Shown in pieces: positions 1 through 8,419 of a stretch of DNA of 42,229 nucleotides (the first letter of the stretch is position 1; every line of letters starts with the position of its first letter). Made by a program: the position numbers and the translations under genes. The notes beneath the pieces were generated by a model, which made no database searches, had not been told where the DNA came from, and was given only the letters and a program-made list of their open reading frames with translations. The DNA is from Cytophagaceae bacterium (GTDB taxonomy: Bacteria; Bacteroidota; Bacteroidia; Cytophagales; Flexibacteraceae), in assembly GCA_027485575.1 (NCBI GenBank), contig JAIXQU010000166.1:1-42229 (forward strand), written 5' to 3'.

Positions 1-57
1 AATGCTTCAAAAATATATCAAAAACTAATTTAGAAAATAAACCAGCATATTTTTCTA

Positions 58-65
58 TAATTTTG
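58..65 (+). promoter_or_regulatory. candidate -7 promoter element for the TetR gene
   Basis: TAATTTTG matches the Bacteroidota -7 consensus TAnnTTTG exactly and lies about 45 bases before the TTG start at 111, giving a leader of roughly 40 nt. No good TTTG/TTG -33 element sits 19-21 bases upstream; the nearest is a TTTA at 29-32, so the assignment is weak. Confidence 0.25.
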
Positions 66-110
66 AGAATTGGTTCAGGTAAATAGTAGTCCTTATTTTT
101 CAAAAAATTC

Positions 111-701
111 TTGGGTAAAAACTCCGTCAGAAAAGAGCAGATTTTAGAATCAGCGGCAAAACTTTTTAGAAAAAAAGGGTTTAAAGCTACCTCTATGAGG
201 ATGATTGCTTCAAATCTTGGTCTGGAAGCAGCCAGCCTTTATAACCACATCCACTCAAAACAAAAAATTTTGGAGGAACTTCTATTGGGCATGGGTGGAA
301 GATTTATGGAGGGAATGAAAGAGGTGGAAGATTCAAAAAAAAATCCTCTGGAAAAGCTGGATTTACTAATTGGTCTTCACGTAAAGTTGACCCTCTCCTA
401 CCCCGAGCAAATCTCATTAATCACAGGTGATTGGGTACATCTGGAGGAACCAGCATTGACTCAATATAAAACCCTTAGAAATGCATATGAACTCAAATTT
501 AAAACCATCATTATTGATGGAATGAACGAAGGGTTAATCGAAAATATAGATATTGAAATGGCATTATTTTCAATATTGTCGTCTCTTCATTGGCTATACT
601 CCTGGTATGCCAGACATCCGGAAATGAAAGGTTCTGATATCGAAAGAGAAATAAAAAAATGCCTGATTTCCGGCCTTAAAAAAAGGGAAGAAAACCCTTA
701 G
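111..701 (+). CDS. TetR/AcrR-family transcriptional regulator
   Basis: A 196-residue protein, the usual TetR size. Residues about 7-54 form the N-terminal DNA-binding domain: a helix ending in KLFRKKGF, then the helix-turn-helix around TSMRMIASNLGLEAASLYNHI. The remaining all-helical part would be the ligand-binding and dimerisation domain. The start is a TTG; no ATG lies upstream in frame before the HTH, and the next internal Met (28) would remove half of it. The gene ends 21 bases before the E1 dehydrogenase gene on the same strand, so the two are probably co-transcribed. With a convergent acyl-CoA synthetase beyond, the context resembles TetR regulators that respond to acyl-CoAs and control fatty-acid or branched-chain amino-acid breakdown. 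That ligand is inference; no operator palindrome was recognised. Confidence 0.85.
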   Translation: MGKNSVRKEQILESAAKLFRKKGFKATSMRMIASNLGLEAASLYNHIHSKQKILEELLLGMGGRFMEGMKEVEDSKKNPLEKLDLLIGLHVKLTLSYPEQISLITGDWVHLEEPALTQYKTLRNAYELKFKTIIIDGMNEGLIENIDIEMALFSILSSLHWLYSWYARHPEMKGSDIEREIKKCLISGLKKREENP

Positions 702-722
702 ATTTGACACCAAATACACCAT

Positions 723-2810
723 ATGATTCAGGAAATTAAAAAAACTGAAAAACAGAAAATAGATAAATCCATCCTGATTAAAGGATATGAACTAATGGCC
801 ACAGCCAGAGAAATGAGCAGAATTTATGAAGATAATTTTAAGCTTGTTTCCAAATATGTTCATTCAACTTCAAAAGGACATGAGGCAATTCAGATTGCAG
901 CGGGGTTATTATTAAAAGACCAGGATTATGCCTATCCATACTACAGAGATGAATCTATGCTGTTGGGAATGGGCCTGCAACCTTATGAACTAATGCTTCA
1001 GCTTCTTGCCAAAAAGCAGGACCCATTTTCTGGGGGGAGAACCTATTATGGCCACCCTACCCTTAAAGTGGACGGCAAACCATTTATACCTCACCAATCT
1101 TCGGCAACCGGAATGCAAGGAATACCGGCAACCGGGGCTGCCATGGGTATCCAATACAGAGAAAATCAAAAAATAAAAAACTGGACCTCTAAGGAAAACC
1201 CCATTGTACTTTGTTCCTTCGGAGATGCTTCCATTACAGAAGGAGAAGTGTCTGAAGCTTTTCAAATGGCGGGTCTACACCAACTACCGGTTTTATATTT
1301 GGTTCAGGACAATGAATGGGATATTTCTGCTTCCGCAGATGAAATCAGGGCACAAAATGCATTTGAATTTATAAAAGGCTTTCATGGAATAGAGGCCATT
1401 TCGATTGATGGTTCCGATTTTATTCAAAGTTATCTGACATTAAAAAAGACCATTGAAACCATCCGAAAGGAAAGGAGACCATTTCTGGTCCATGCAAAAG
1501 TTCCTTTGTTGAACCATCATACTTCCGGGGTAAGAATGGAATGGTACAGGGATGATTTGGCAGATGACCAGAAACAAGACCCATTTCCAAAATTAAAGCA
1601 ACAACTTATTGATGCAGGAATTTCTGAAAGCAGGCTATTGGAAATTGAAGCCAAGGCTGCAATAAAAGTAAAAAATGATTTGCAAATAGCCCTTGAAGCC
1701 GAAGATCCAGAGCCGGAGGATTTGTTTACCCATGACTTCGCACCCAATCCAATACTAGAAGAAACTGGAACCAGAAGTCCGGAAAATGGACAAAAAGAGG
1801 TGATGGTAGACCAGGCTCTGCATGCCATTGAAGAATTGATGAAAGCAAATCCGGAATGCTTGCTATATGGTCAGGATGTGGGAATAAGACTTGGTGGAGT
1901 TTTCAGAGAGGCTGCTACCCTTGCGCAAAAATTTGGGGAAAACCGGGTTTTTAATACCGCAATCCAGGAAGCATTTATCGTAGGTTCAACTGCTGGTATG
2001 TCTGCAGTGGGTTTGAAACCGATAGTAGAAGTTCAATTTGCTGATTACATCTGGCCAGGTTTGAACCAGCTTTTTACAGAAATTAGTCGTTCCTGTTTCC
2101 TGAGCAATGGAAAATGGCCAGTGAGTATGATACTTAGAGTTCCAATCGGGGCTTATGGCAGCGGAGGGCCTTATCACTCTTCAAGTGTAGAGTCGGTCTT
2201 ATGCAATATCAAAGGGATAAAAATAGCCTACCCCAGCACAGGCGCAGATCTAAAAGGACTATTGAAAGCAGCCTACCTGGATCCAAATCCGGTTGTGATG
2301 CTGGAGCACAAAGGTTTGTATTGGTCAAAAAATCAGGGAACGGAGAGAGCCAAAAATATTGAACCGGCTGAGGACTATATCCTTCCTTTTGGCAAGGCCA
2401 ATCTGGTTCAGATTGCTGATAATGAACTGGCAAAAAAAGGAGAAACCCTCACGATTGTTACCTATGGAATGGGCGTGCATTGGGCTTTTGCGGCATCTTC
2501 AGAACTAACCCGGAATGTTGAAATTCTGGATTTGAGAACTCTATATCCCTTAGATGAGGCCAGTATTTTCAACTCAGTTAAAAAAACAGGAAGATGTCTT
2601 GTTTTAACCGAGGAGCCCGTCCAAAATTCATTTGCCCGTGGGCTTGCAGGGTTGATTCAGGAAAAATGCTTTTCAAGTCTTGATGCTCCTGTTATGACTT
2701 TGGGATCTGAGAATTTACCTGCCATTCCTTTAAATTCAACTTTAGAGGCGACAATGCTTCCTAATCCATTAAAGGTAAAGGCAAAAATCGAGGAATTGCT
2801 TGGCTACTAA
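723..2810 (+). CDS. fused 2-oxoacid (branched-chain type) dehydrogenase E1 alpha/beta
   Basis: A 695-residue thiamin-diphosphate enzyme joining both E1 subunits of a 2-oxoacid dehydrogenase complex, which decarboxylates 2-oxoacids and passes the acyl group to lipoyl-E2. Residues about 20-330 are the alpha half: the TPP motif starts with GDASITEG at 167 and ends at QDNEWD. This is a GDG...NN-type motif in which the third Gly is Ala and the first Asn is Asp. Residues about 360-690 are the beta half: LLYGQDVG, then FNTAIQEAFIVG with the Glu expected to activate TPP, and a C-terminal transketolase-like domain ending near MLPNPLKVKAKIEELL. Single-chain E1 of about 660-700 residues is common in Bacteroidota. 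Branched-chain 2-oxoacids are the likeliest substrate, but pyruvate cannot be excluded. No E2 or E3 gene is in the window. Confidence 0.85.
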   Translation: MIQEIKKTEKQKIDKSILIKGYELMATAREMSRIYEDNFKLVSKYVHSTSKGHEAIQIAAGLLLKDQDYAYPYYRDESMLLGMGLQPYELMLQLLAKKQDPFSGGRTYYGHPTLKVDGKPFIPHQSSATGMQGIPATGAAMGIQYRENQKIKNWTSKENPIVLCSFGDASITEGEVSEAFQMAGLHQLPVLYLVQDNEWDISASADEIRAQNAFEFIKGFHGIEAISIDGSDFIQSYLTLKKTIETIRKERRPFLVHAKVPLLNHHTSGVRMEWYRDDLADDQKQDPFPKLKQQLIDAGISESRLLEIEAKAAIKVKNDLQIALEAEDPEPEDLFTHDFAPNPILEETGTRSPENGQKEVMVDQALHAIEELMKANPECLLYGQDVGIRLGGVFREAATLAQKFGENRVFNTAIQEAFIVGSTAGMSAVGLKPIVEVQFADYIWPGLNQLFTEISRSCFLSNGKWPVSMILRVPIGAYGSGGPYHSSSVESVLCNIKGIKIAYPSTGADLKGLLKAAYLDPNPVVMLEHKGLYWSKNQGTERAKNIEPAEDYILPFGKANLVQIADNELAKKGETLTIVTYGMGVHWAFAASSELTRNVEILDLRTLYPLDEASIFNSVKKTGRCLVLTEEPVQNSFARGLAGLIQEKCFSSLDAPVMTLGSENLPAIPLNSTLEATMLPNPLKVKAKIEELLGY

Positions 2811-2863
2811 AACTTATTGATATCAGGAAAATACAAACTGGTGTTTTTTACCCTATTGAAAGA

Positions 2864-4621
2864 TCAACCTTCCCGGTAAATCCTTTCAACTTCCGAAGCG
2901 TATTTTATCATTAGGTTTTTCCGCTTCAATTTTAAGGTTGGTGTCATTTCTCCAGAATCGATTGACCATGGGCCTTCAACCACCTCGATTTTTTTAATCT
3001 TTTCATATTGGGCGAGGGTTGCGTTCGTTTTTTCCAGCTCCTTCTCAAACTTTGCTTTGATAACAAGCTGATTAAGCATATCCTTTGGGGTGGTAAAGGT
3101 TATGTCCTTAATCTTACACCATTCCTTCAGGCCATCCCAGGAAGGAACAATTATGGCCGCAGGAAACTTTTCGCCATCTCCTATTACCATGGCCTGCTCT
3201 ATCACAAGGCTTTCTTTTAGTTTATTTTCAATGAGCTGAGGGGCAATGTATTTTCCACCGGAGGTTTTGAACATTTCCTTTTTCCTGTCTGTAATCTTAA
3301 GAAATTTCCCTTCCTGAAATTCACCTATATCCCCTGTATGAAACCATCCATCTTCATCGATTACCTCTGCAGTCAAATCTGGCCTGTTAAAATACCCTTT
3401 CATCACATTAGGCCCTTTGGTCAGTATTTCGCCATCGGGTGCAATTTTCACTTCCACACCTTCCAAAATTGGCCCAACGGCACCAATTCTTCGATTGGCT
3501 TCTTCGTATCGGTTTACAGAAATAACCGGACTGGTTTCTGTCAATCCATAACCTTCCATTACTACTATCTGGGCCGCTGAAAACACCCTTGCAAGTCTTG
3601 GCTGAAGGGCCGCCCCACCTGAAACTATAAATTTCACCTCACCACCCAAGGCCTCTCTCCATTTGTTAAAAATAATTTTATTTGCCAGACTGAGCTGAAA
3701 ATTATACCAAAAGCCAAGATCCTTATTAATTTCATACCGCTGACCTAACCCTAAAGCCCAAAAAAACAATGACTTTTTGATTCCGGTAAGCGCCTGTCCT
3801 TTTGCTACTATTTTGTCATAAACTTTTTCCAAAAGCCTGGGGACTGTACAAAAAAGATTGGGGTGAACTTCTTTCAGATTGTCACCAATGGTATCCATCG
3901 ACTCTGCATAAGCCACTGAAATTCCAATACTTATATACAAATAGCTAAGCATGCGCTCATAAATATGGCACAAGGGTAAAAAACTTAATGCCTTGCTGTC
4001 ACTCGAAAGTGGGAAACAAGGTGTGCATTCTTTTACATTGGTATAGAGATTATTGTGGGTCAACATAACGCCTTTTGGCCTACCTGTTGTGCCTGAGGTG
4101 TAAATCAAAGTAAGCAAATCCTTTGAGGTTACTTTGGCCAACATTTCTTCCACTGTTTTATCCTCAACAGATTTTCCAGAATCAATAAATGAATCAAAAC
4201 CATTGAATTTTACTGAAGGTTCAAAAGTAACGACGCCTAAAAAATCAGGAAGCTCTTTCCCTGCCTTTTCTGCTTTAATGGCAAGCTCATCATTGGAAGA
4301 GAAAACCATTTTTACATGCGCATCCTGAAAAATAAACCCAATATCATCATCAGTAAGTGTAGCATAAACGGGGACAGAAACGGCCCCAAGATATTGGCAG
4401 GCATAGTCTACCATATTCCATTCAGGCCGGTTGTTGGATATGATTCCAACCTTATCATCTTTTCCTATCCCACTGGCATAAAGGGCTTTAGCCAGATTTT
4501 TGGATTTATGGATGATTTGTTCCACGGTCAGGTCATGCCAAATACCATCTCTTTTAAACTGATAAAGAACTTTATCTGGAAATAAAGTCTGGTATCTAAA
4601 CAAATTATCTATTAGGCGCAT
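2864..4621 (-). CDS. long-chain fatty-acid--CoA ligase (AMP-forming)
   Basis: A 585-residue member of the adenylate-forming ANL superfamily, closest to FadD/ACSL-type long-chain acyl-CoA synthetases, which activate fatty acids to acyl-CoA through an acyl-AMP intermediate. Visible motifs: the P-loop YTSGTTGRPKG at residues 174-184, the A5 motif GYGLTETSPV around 360, and TGDIGEF followed by KITDRKKEMFKTSGGKYIAP in the C-terminal hinge region; the catalytic Lys of the small domain lies near the end (TLKLKRKNL). The ATG at 4621 is well placed for the family N-terminus. No signal peptide or membrane segment is evident. It converges on the E1 gene with a 53-base gap. With TetR and E1 it suggests an acyl-CoA catabolic neighbourhood; chain-length preference cannot be read from the sequence. 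Confidence 0.88.
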   Translation of the reverse strand: MRLIDNLFRYQTLFPDKVLYQFKRDGIWHDLTVEQIIHKSKNLAKALYASGIGKDDKVGIISNNRPEWNMVDYACQYLGAVSVPVYATLTDDDIGFIFQDAHVKMVFSSNDELAIKAEKAGKELPDFLGVVTFEPSVKFNGFDSFIDSGKSVEDKTVEEMLAKVTSKDLLTLIYTSGTTGRPKGVMLTHNNLYTNVKECTPCFPLSSDSKALSFLPLCHIYERMLSYLYISIGISVAYAESMDTIGDNLKEVHPNLFCTVPRLLEKVYDKIVAKGQALTGIKKSLFFWALGLGQRYEINKDLGFWYNFQLSLANKIIFNKWREALGGEVKFIVSGGAALQPRLARVFSAAQIVVMEGYGLTETSPVISVNRYEEANRRIGAVGPILEGVEVKIAPDGEILTKGPNVMKGYFNRPDLTAEVIDEDGWFHTGDIGEFQEGKFLKITDRKKEMFKTSGGKYIAPQLIENKLKESLVIEQAMVIGDGEKFPAAIIVPSWDGLKEWCKIKDITFTTPKDMLNQLVIKAKFEKELEKTNATLAQYEKIKKIEVVEGPWSIDSGEMTPTLKLKRKNLMIKYASEVERIYREG

Positions 4622-4798
4622 GGTGGTTTGAACTGATCAAAGTCTCGAATACATCAAAATCATGCGCAACATATAAAATTGATCTTGATTAATAATTCAG
4701 AATATTTATTCCATTGGCCATGGTTCAGCCCGAAATTTACAACTAATTATTTTTCAATGACTTAATAATTGGCGTCTCTGATTTTATGAGATGAAAAA

Positions 4799-4826
4799 TT
4801 TAAGTATTTCTTAAGCCGATTTTCAT
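4799..4826 (+). promoter_or_regulatory. candidate OmpR-type response-regulator boxes upstream of the two-component operon
   Basis: TTTAAGTATTT (4799) is followed exactly 11 bp later by CTTAAGCCGAT (4810) and a weaker TTTCATG (4821). An 11-bp direct-repeat period is the geometry of PhoB/OmpR-family binding sites. The same kind of array lies at 6959-6991 after the kinase gene. A possible -7 element, TTGCTTTG, is at 4859-4866. Autoregulation by the adjacent regulator is inference. Confidence 0.45.
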
Positions 4827-4898
4827 GAAAAGCTTATCTGGAAGCCATTAGGTTTCACTTGCTTTGCAGTCAGAATATAGTGAAATTCTAATATTAAA

Positions 4899-5588
4899 AT
4901 GAACGAGTTAAGATTGTTGGTTTTAGAAGATGAACCCAAGGTAGGTGCATTTTTAAAAGAAGGCCTGGAAGAGCAAGGTTACATTGTAAATCTGGTAACG
5001 GATGGAATTCTAGGAAAGGCTGCTGTTGAAAAGTCAAAATACGATATGGCTATTTTAGATGTACTTGTACCCCACATTAATGGTCTTGAGCTTTGTTCTA
5101 TCATCCGGGAAAAGGACAAAAGCATTCCAATTCTAATGCTCACAGCGCTTGGAACAACTGAAAATAAACTAAAAGGATTTGAATCTGGTGCGGATGACTA
5201 TCTTGTAAAACCTTTTGAATTTGAAGAACTTCTGGCAAGAATAAAGGCTTTAACCCGGCGAGGGGCAGAAAGCCTGGAATCAGCCAATATGATTTCAGCC
5301 TTTGGACTTAGCCTTGATCTGGATAAAAAAAGAGCCAACCGGGGTGGGCAAACCATAAGCCTGACGGGTAAAGAATTTGGATTACTTGAATACCTGATGA
5401 AAGCAAAAGGAAGGGTGGTATCCAAGGAAGAAATTTCAGATAAAGTTTGGGGCGTGAATTTCGACACCGGTACAAATTTCGTTGAGGTTTATATCAACCT
5501 GCTGAGAAAAAAAGTAGATAAAGATTTTGATCAAAAGCTACTCCATACCCGATTTGGGCTCGGATATTGCTTTACCGATAAGCCATGA
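4899..5588 (+). CDS. OmpR/PhoB-family DNA-binding response regulator
   Basis: A 229-residue two-domain regulator. The receiver domain (about 1-120) has the acidic cluster E10-D11-E12, phosphoacceptor D54 (AILDVLVP), the conserved Thr in LMLTALGT and the Lys in DDYLVKPF. The C-terminal part (about 130-228) is a winged helix: LTGKEFGLLEYLMKAKGRVV and GTNFVEVYINLLRKKVD, ending in TRFGLGYCF. The stop overlaps the kinase start by 4 bp (ATGA), so regulator and kinase are translationally coupled. Sequence style resembles the CusR/ArlR-like group, but the signal is unknown; no metal-handling genes are adjacent. Boxes repeating every 11 bp upstream (4799) and after the operon (6959) are the natural target candidates. 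Confidence 0.93.
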   Translation: MNELRLLVLEDEPKVGAFLKEGLEEQGYIVNLVTDGILGKAAVEKSKYDMAILDVLVPHINGLELCSIIREKDKSIPILMLTALGTTENKLKGFESGADDYLVKPFEFEELLARIKALTRRGAESLESANMISAFGLSLDLDKKRANRGGQTISLTGKEFGLLEYLMKAKGRVVSKEEISDKVWGVNFDTGTNFVEVYINLLRKKVDKDFDQKLLHTRFGLGYCFTDKP

Positions 5589-6952
5589 CCATTCGGAATA
5601 AACTAACCTTACGGTTTTTCTTATTGGTTCTTGGAATCATTGGTGTTGCTTCCATTGTAATTTATATTTTTTCAGAACGACATAGAAAGGAAGATTTCTA
5701 TATCAGGCTGCGAAACAAGGCTGAGGCAACTGCCAAACTTTTAATTTCCGTGGATGAGATGAACGTTGATCTTCTCCACAAAATTGAAAAAGACAACCCA
5801 ATGACGCTTCCTGCAGAAGGAATTGTGGTTTGGAATTATAAAAATCATGTCCTTTTCGATACAGATAAAAAAGGTATCATCAAGCAGAATTCCTCTCTTT
5901 TAAACCAAATCAGGTTGGAAGGTGAAGTAAGAATGGAAAATGGCGATTATGAAATCCTCGGTTTTTTGTTTACTGATAAATACGACCGTTTTGTGGTATT
6001 GGCAGCTGCCAAAGATATTTATGGCAAAAACAGAATAAAAGATCTCAAATGGGTTATGGTTACAGTCTTTGGGTTTAGCCTTGGCTTTATCATTCTGGCA
6101 GGATGGTTTTATGCCGGTAGGGCTTTATTGCCCATTTCAATCATCATTGACAAAGTAAAACAGATCAAAATTTCCAGTCTGAACCTTAGGTTGGAGGAGG
6201 GAAACAAAGTGGATGAGTTATCTAAGCTTTCTCAAACTTTTAACAATATGTTGGCACGGCTTGAAGAAGGTGTAAAAATTCAGAAAGATTTTATTGCCAA
6301 TGCCTCACATGAAATGAGAACACCGCTTACTGCTATGACCGGTCAGTTGGAAGTAGCGTTGATGAAACAACGGACCGCAGAAAAATATAAAGAGGTATTG
6401 GAATCTGTTTTGGAGGACATAAAAAATCTAAACAAAACCTCAAACCGACTTTTGCTTTTGGCGCAGGCAAATACTGAAAATCTGGACCTTGAAATGGAAG
6501 AAATCCGGATTGACGACCTGGTTTGGCAAAGCAGAGAAGAATTGATAAAACTTCAACCCAACTATGAAATTATTGTCGATTTGGACATGAATCCAGCGTA
6601 TGAAAATCATCTTCAGATTATTGGAAATAGCCAACTTATAAAAACTGCCATAATCAACCTGATTGAAAATGGATGCAAATATTCTTTGAATCACAAAGCA
6701 GTCCTTACACTTAAAACTGAAAGATCAGGATTGACAATCATGATTTCTGATTCCGGAATTGGTATTCCAGACAAGGACCTCGACCATATTTTTCAGCCGT
6801 TTTACAGGGCATCTAACTCTACATCAGCCAGAGGGCATGGAATTGGACTTTCACTAGTTCAAAAAATTGTGCAAATCCACAAAGGAACCATCCGGGTAAA
6901 ATCGAAACTGGGCGAAGGCACCATTTTTACCATTGTATTTCCTGTATTATAA
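5585..6952 (+). CDS. membrane sensor histidine kinase
   Basis: A 455-residue kinase partnered with the preceding regulator. TM1 spans about 9-30 and TM2 about 155-177, enclosing an extracytoplasmic sensor region of about 125 residues that I cannot assign to a family. A HAMP linker follows (LLPISIIIDKVKQI to FNNMLARLEEGVKIQ). The H-box is FIANASHEMRTPL with phosphoacceptor H242. The ATPase domain shows the N-box LIENGCKYS, the G1 box DSGIGIPD, the F-box FQPFYRAS and the G2 box GHGIGLSLV, so it looks catalytically complete. The ATG overlaps the regulator stop. Domain order is that of CusS/ArlS-type sensors. Confidence 0.93.
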   Translation: MTIRNKLTLRFFLLVLGIIGVASIVIYIFSERHRKEDFYIRLRNKAEATAKLLISVDEMNVDLLHKIEKDNPMTLPAEGIVVWNYKNHVLFDTDKKGIIKQNSSLLNQIRLEGEVRMENGDYEILGFLFTDKYDRFVVLAAAKDIYGKNRIKDLKWVMVTVFGFSLGFIILAGWFYAGRALLPISIIIDKVKQIKISSLNLRLEEGNKVDELSKLSQTFNNMLARLEEGVKIQKDFIANASHEMRTPLTAMTGQLEVALMKQRTAEKYKEVLESVLEDIKNLNKTSNRLLLLAQANTENLDLEMEEIRIDDLVWQSREELIKLQPNYEIIVDLDMNPAYENHLQIIGNSQLIKTAIINLIENGCKYSLNHKAVLTLKTERSGLTIMISDSGIGIPDKDLDHIFQPFYRASNSTSARGHGIGLSLVQKIVQIHKGTIRVKSKLGEGTIFTIVFPVL

Positions 6953-6958
6953 TACCAA

Positions 6959-6991
6959 TTTAATTTCTTTTTAAGTTGAATTTAATCGGTT
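6959..6991 (+). promoter_or_regulatory. three TTTAA boxes with exact 11-bp period (candidate response-regulator site)
   Basis: TTTAATTTCTT (6959), TTTAAGTTGAA (6970) and TTTAATCGGTT (6981) are three direct copies at exactly 11-bp spacing, ending just before a possible -7 element TTCCTTTG at 7008-7015. The boxes resemble the TTTAAG/CTTAAG pair at 4799. From the last box to TTTG is 31 bp here; in the regulator promoter the corresponding distances are 42, 53 and 64 bp, that is 31 plus whole 11-bp steps, so the helical phase matches. This points to direct activation by the OmpR-type regulator. Confidence 0.5.
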
Positions 6992-7042
6992 GAATTCTTG
7001 CTTGCTTTTCCTTTGCATTGTACAAAAAAGCAAATTTCAACC

Positions 7043-7456
7043 GTGCAAAAAGGAGATATCTTTTCAAAAGTAAACAAATGGATCTTTTGCTCCTTCGGAT
7101 TATTAATATGCTTTTCCTCAGGCTATTTCATGTTTTACAACCAAAAAACAGAGGATGATTTAAAGAAAGTGAGAATTCTGGAAGAGTATTTATTGTCAGA
7201 AAAGCTAAATGCGGAAAGACAAGTACAAAAGCTTAACGAAATCAACGCAAGTCTATACATCGAAAATAAAGCCTTAAAAAAACAATTTGAATCTTTAGAA
7301 ATGAAGACAAAAAGCAACTCAAGTCTTGTGACTCAAAGACAAAAACCGAAAAAAGAAGGCCCGAATTTGCAGGAAGCCCACCTTACCAAAAGTAGCAAAA
7401 AAAATGAGGACCAACCAGACGGAACTGAAAACAGAATGACGATTTCGAGCCAATAA
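7043..7456 (+). CDS. small membrane-anchored coiled-coil protein, unknown function
   Basis: Not recognised as a known family. I choose the GTG at 7043 (137 residues). The in-frame TTG at 6998 would overlap the putative promoter and adds an unconvincing hydrophobic/Cys segment; GTG at 7043 leaves a leader of about 20 nt. The predicted protein has a short cytoplasmic N-terminus, one membrane span at about residues 12-32 (WIFCSFGLLICFSSGYFMF), a charged heptad-like coiled coil at about 34-85 (KKVRILEEYLLSEKLNAE and onward), and a polar, Lys/Glu/Ser-rich, probably disordered tail. It lies immediately downstream of the two-component operon behind three regulator-like boxes, so it may be a target of that system. 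The start codon is uncertain. Confidence 0.55.
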   Translation: MQKGDIFSKVNKWIFCSFGLLICFSSGYFMFYNQKTEDDLKKVRILEEYLLSEKLNAERQVQKLNEINASLYIENKALKKQFESLEMKTKSNSSLVTQRQKPKKEGPNLQEAHLTKSSKKNEDQPDGTENRMTISSQ

Positions 7457-7490
7457 AAGTAGTCAAACCTCAAAAAATCCTAAACCAACT

Positions 7491-7688
7491 ATGAAGCTCC
7501 TAAAAAAAATATATACTGAAGAAAACCAGCATGGTTATGCAGTATTAGAGGATACTTTTACCAAAGAAGAAACAATCATCACCATGCCTGCTGACCGTTA
7601 CACGAGATTTTTAAAGAAATTTAAAGACCTTGTTGGTCAGCAGGTGGAGGTGGCCAATGAATGGATTTTTCCTTTATCATCAAAATAG
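7491..7688 (+). CDS. 65-residue hypothetical protein
   Basis: A small basic/acidic soluble protein starting with ATG at 7491, 34 bases after the coiled-coil gene on the same strand and closed by a strong terminator at 7730-7761, which supports a real short operon end. It has no signal peptide and no membrane segment. The sequence (KIYTEENQHGYAVLEDTF, then ITMPADRYTRFLKKFKDL) reads as a small alpha/beta domain; I do not recognise a family. The tight fit between upstream gene and terminator is the main argument that it is coding. Confidence 0.6.
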   Translation: MKLLKKIYTEENQHGYAVLEDTFTKEETIITMPADRYTRFLKKFKDLVGQQVEVANEWIFPLSSK

Positions 7689-7729
7689 CGTACGCCAAAT
7701 TAAAAACTGGGGAGATTTTTTTCATGCAG

Positions 7730-7761
7730 AAAAGGCACCTTTACTAAGGGTGCCTTTTTTT
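7730..7761 (+). terminator. intrinsic terminator
   Basis: AAGGCACC (7732-7739) pairs with GGTGCCTT (7749-7756) around a 9-nt loop, with A-rich sequence before and a run of T after. It sits about 40 bases after the 65-residue ORF and ends the operon. Confidence 0.88.
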
Positions 7762-7825
7762 AACCATAGATTTGTAAATAAAAATTTAGAGATTTGAATT
7801 TCAATATCCAGCAAATAAATCGCTT

Positions 7826-8167
7826 ATGAATTTTCTAGTCAACATGCTCATTTCTGCCATAGCAGTCGGCATTTCGGCTTTCCTGATACCTGGCATTAAG
7901 GTAGATGGTTTTTTTGAAGCCGTAATCATTGCTGTGGTTCTGGCCATTTTAAACAGGATTGTAAAACCTGCTCTTGTCCTTTTCACTTTGCCGATTACCG
8001 TTTTAACATTGGGTCTTTTCTACCTTGTCATTAATGTCCTGATGGTTTATCTGGCAGATAGGATTGTGAGCCCTGGATTTGAGGTGAGCAATTTCATATC
8101 TGCTCTTTTGTTTAGCATTGTGCTTTCCATTGTCAATTCGGTGCTGGATTCTATGGCTGGCAAATAG
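7826..8167 (+). CDS. YvlD-like four-TM membrane protein (phage holin family IV superfamily)
   Basis: A 113-residue, almost wholly hydrophobic protein with about four transmembrane segments (about 3-20, 27-45, 52-75, 88-108). The pattern LIPGIKVDGFFEAVIIAVVL, NRIVKPALVLFTLPITVLTLG and FYLVINVLMVYLADRIV is typical of the YvlD/DUF-type 'phage holin family' of small inner-membrane proteins that are widespread in bacterial chromosomes and not phage-derived. The physiological role is unclear; Bacillus YvlD belongs to a cell-envelope-stress regulon. It appears monocistronic between a terminator and a convergent outer-membrane protein gene. The 252 bases following it (8168-8419) hold no gene I can support. 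Confidence 0.8.
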   Translation: MNFLVNMLISAIAVGISAFLIPGIKVDGFFEAVIIAVVLAILNRIVKPALVLFTLPITVLTLGLFYLVINVLMVYLADRIVSPGFEVSNFISALLFSIVLSIVNSVLDSMAGK

Positions 8168-8419
8168 CAGTTTTAAATTCCCAAAATACGCCTGAGCCGG
8201 GTTATTGTTGCAGCACTTGATCCTCTATAAAACGTAATCATATATTTAGGAATCCGGTTCCAAATGCGCTGGAATATTTTGATTTACTGGCAGAACATAT
8301 TAATCCCGGTTCAGGTCTGTCCATTTGTAGCCTCTCCTTTATTAACTCCCAGAGTTCATTCAAGATATTCGGAATAAATATGTAACAGATTGAGCTAAAG
8401 AGTTGTACACTAATTATTT

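Noticed and set aside
7826-8167. Prophage remnant because of the holin-family match
   Set aside because: YvlD-like proteins are ordinary chromosomal genes and no other phage gene is near.
8168-8419. A frame open for about 55 codons (starting after a TGA) reading like a protein fragment
   Set aside because: No start codon, no recognised family, and the length is within chance.
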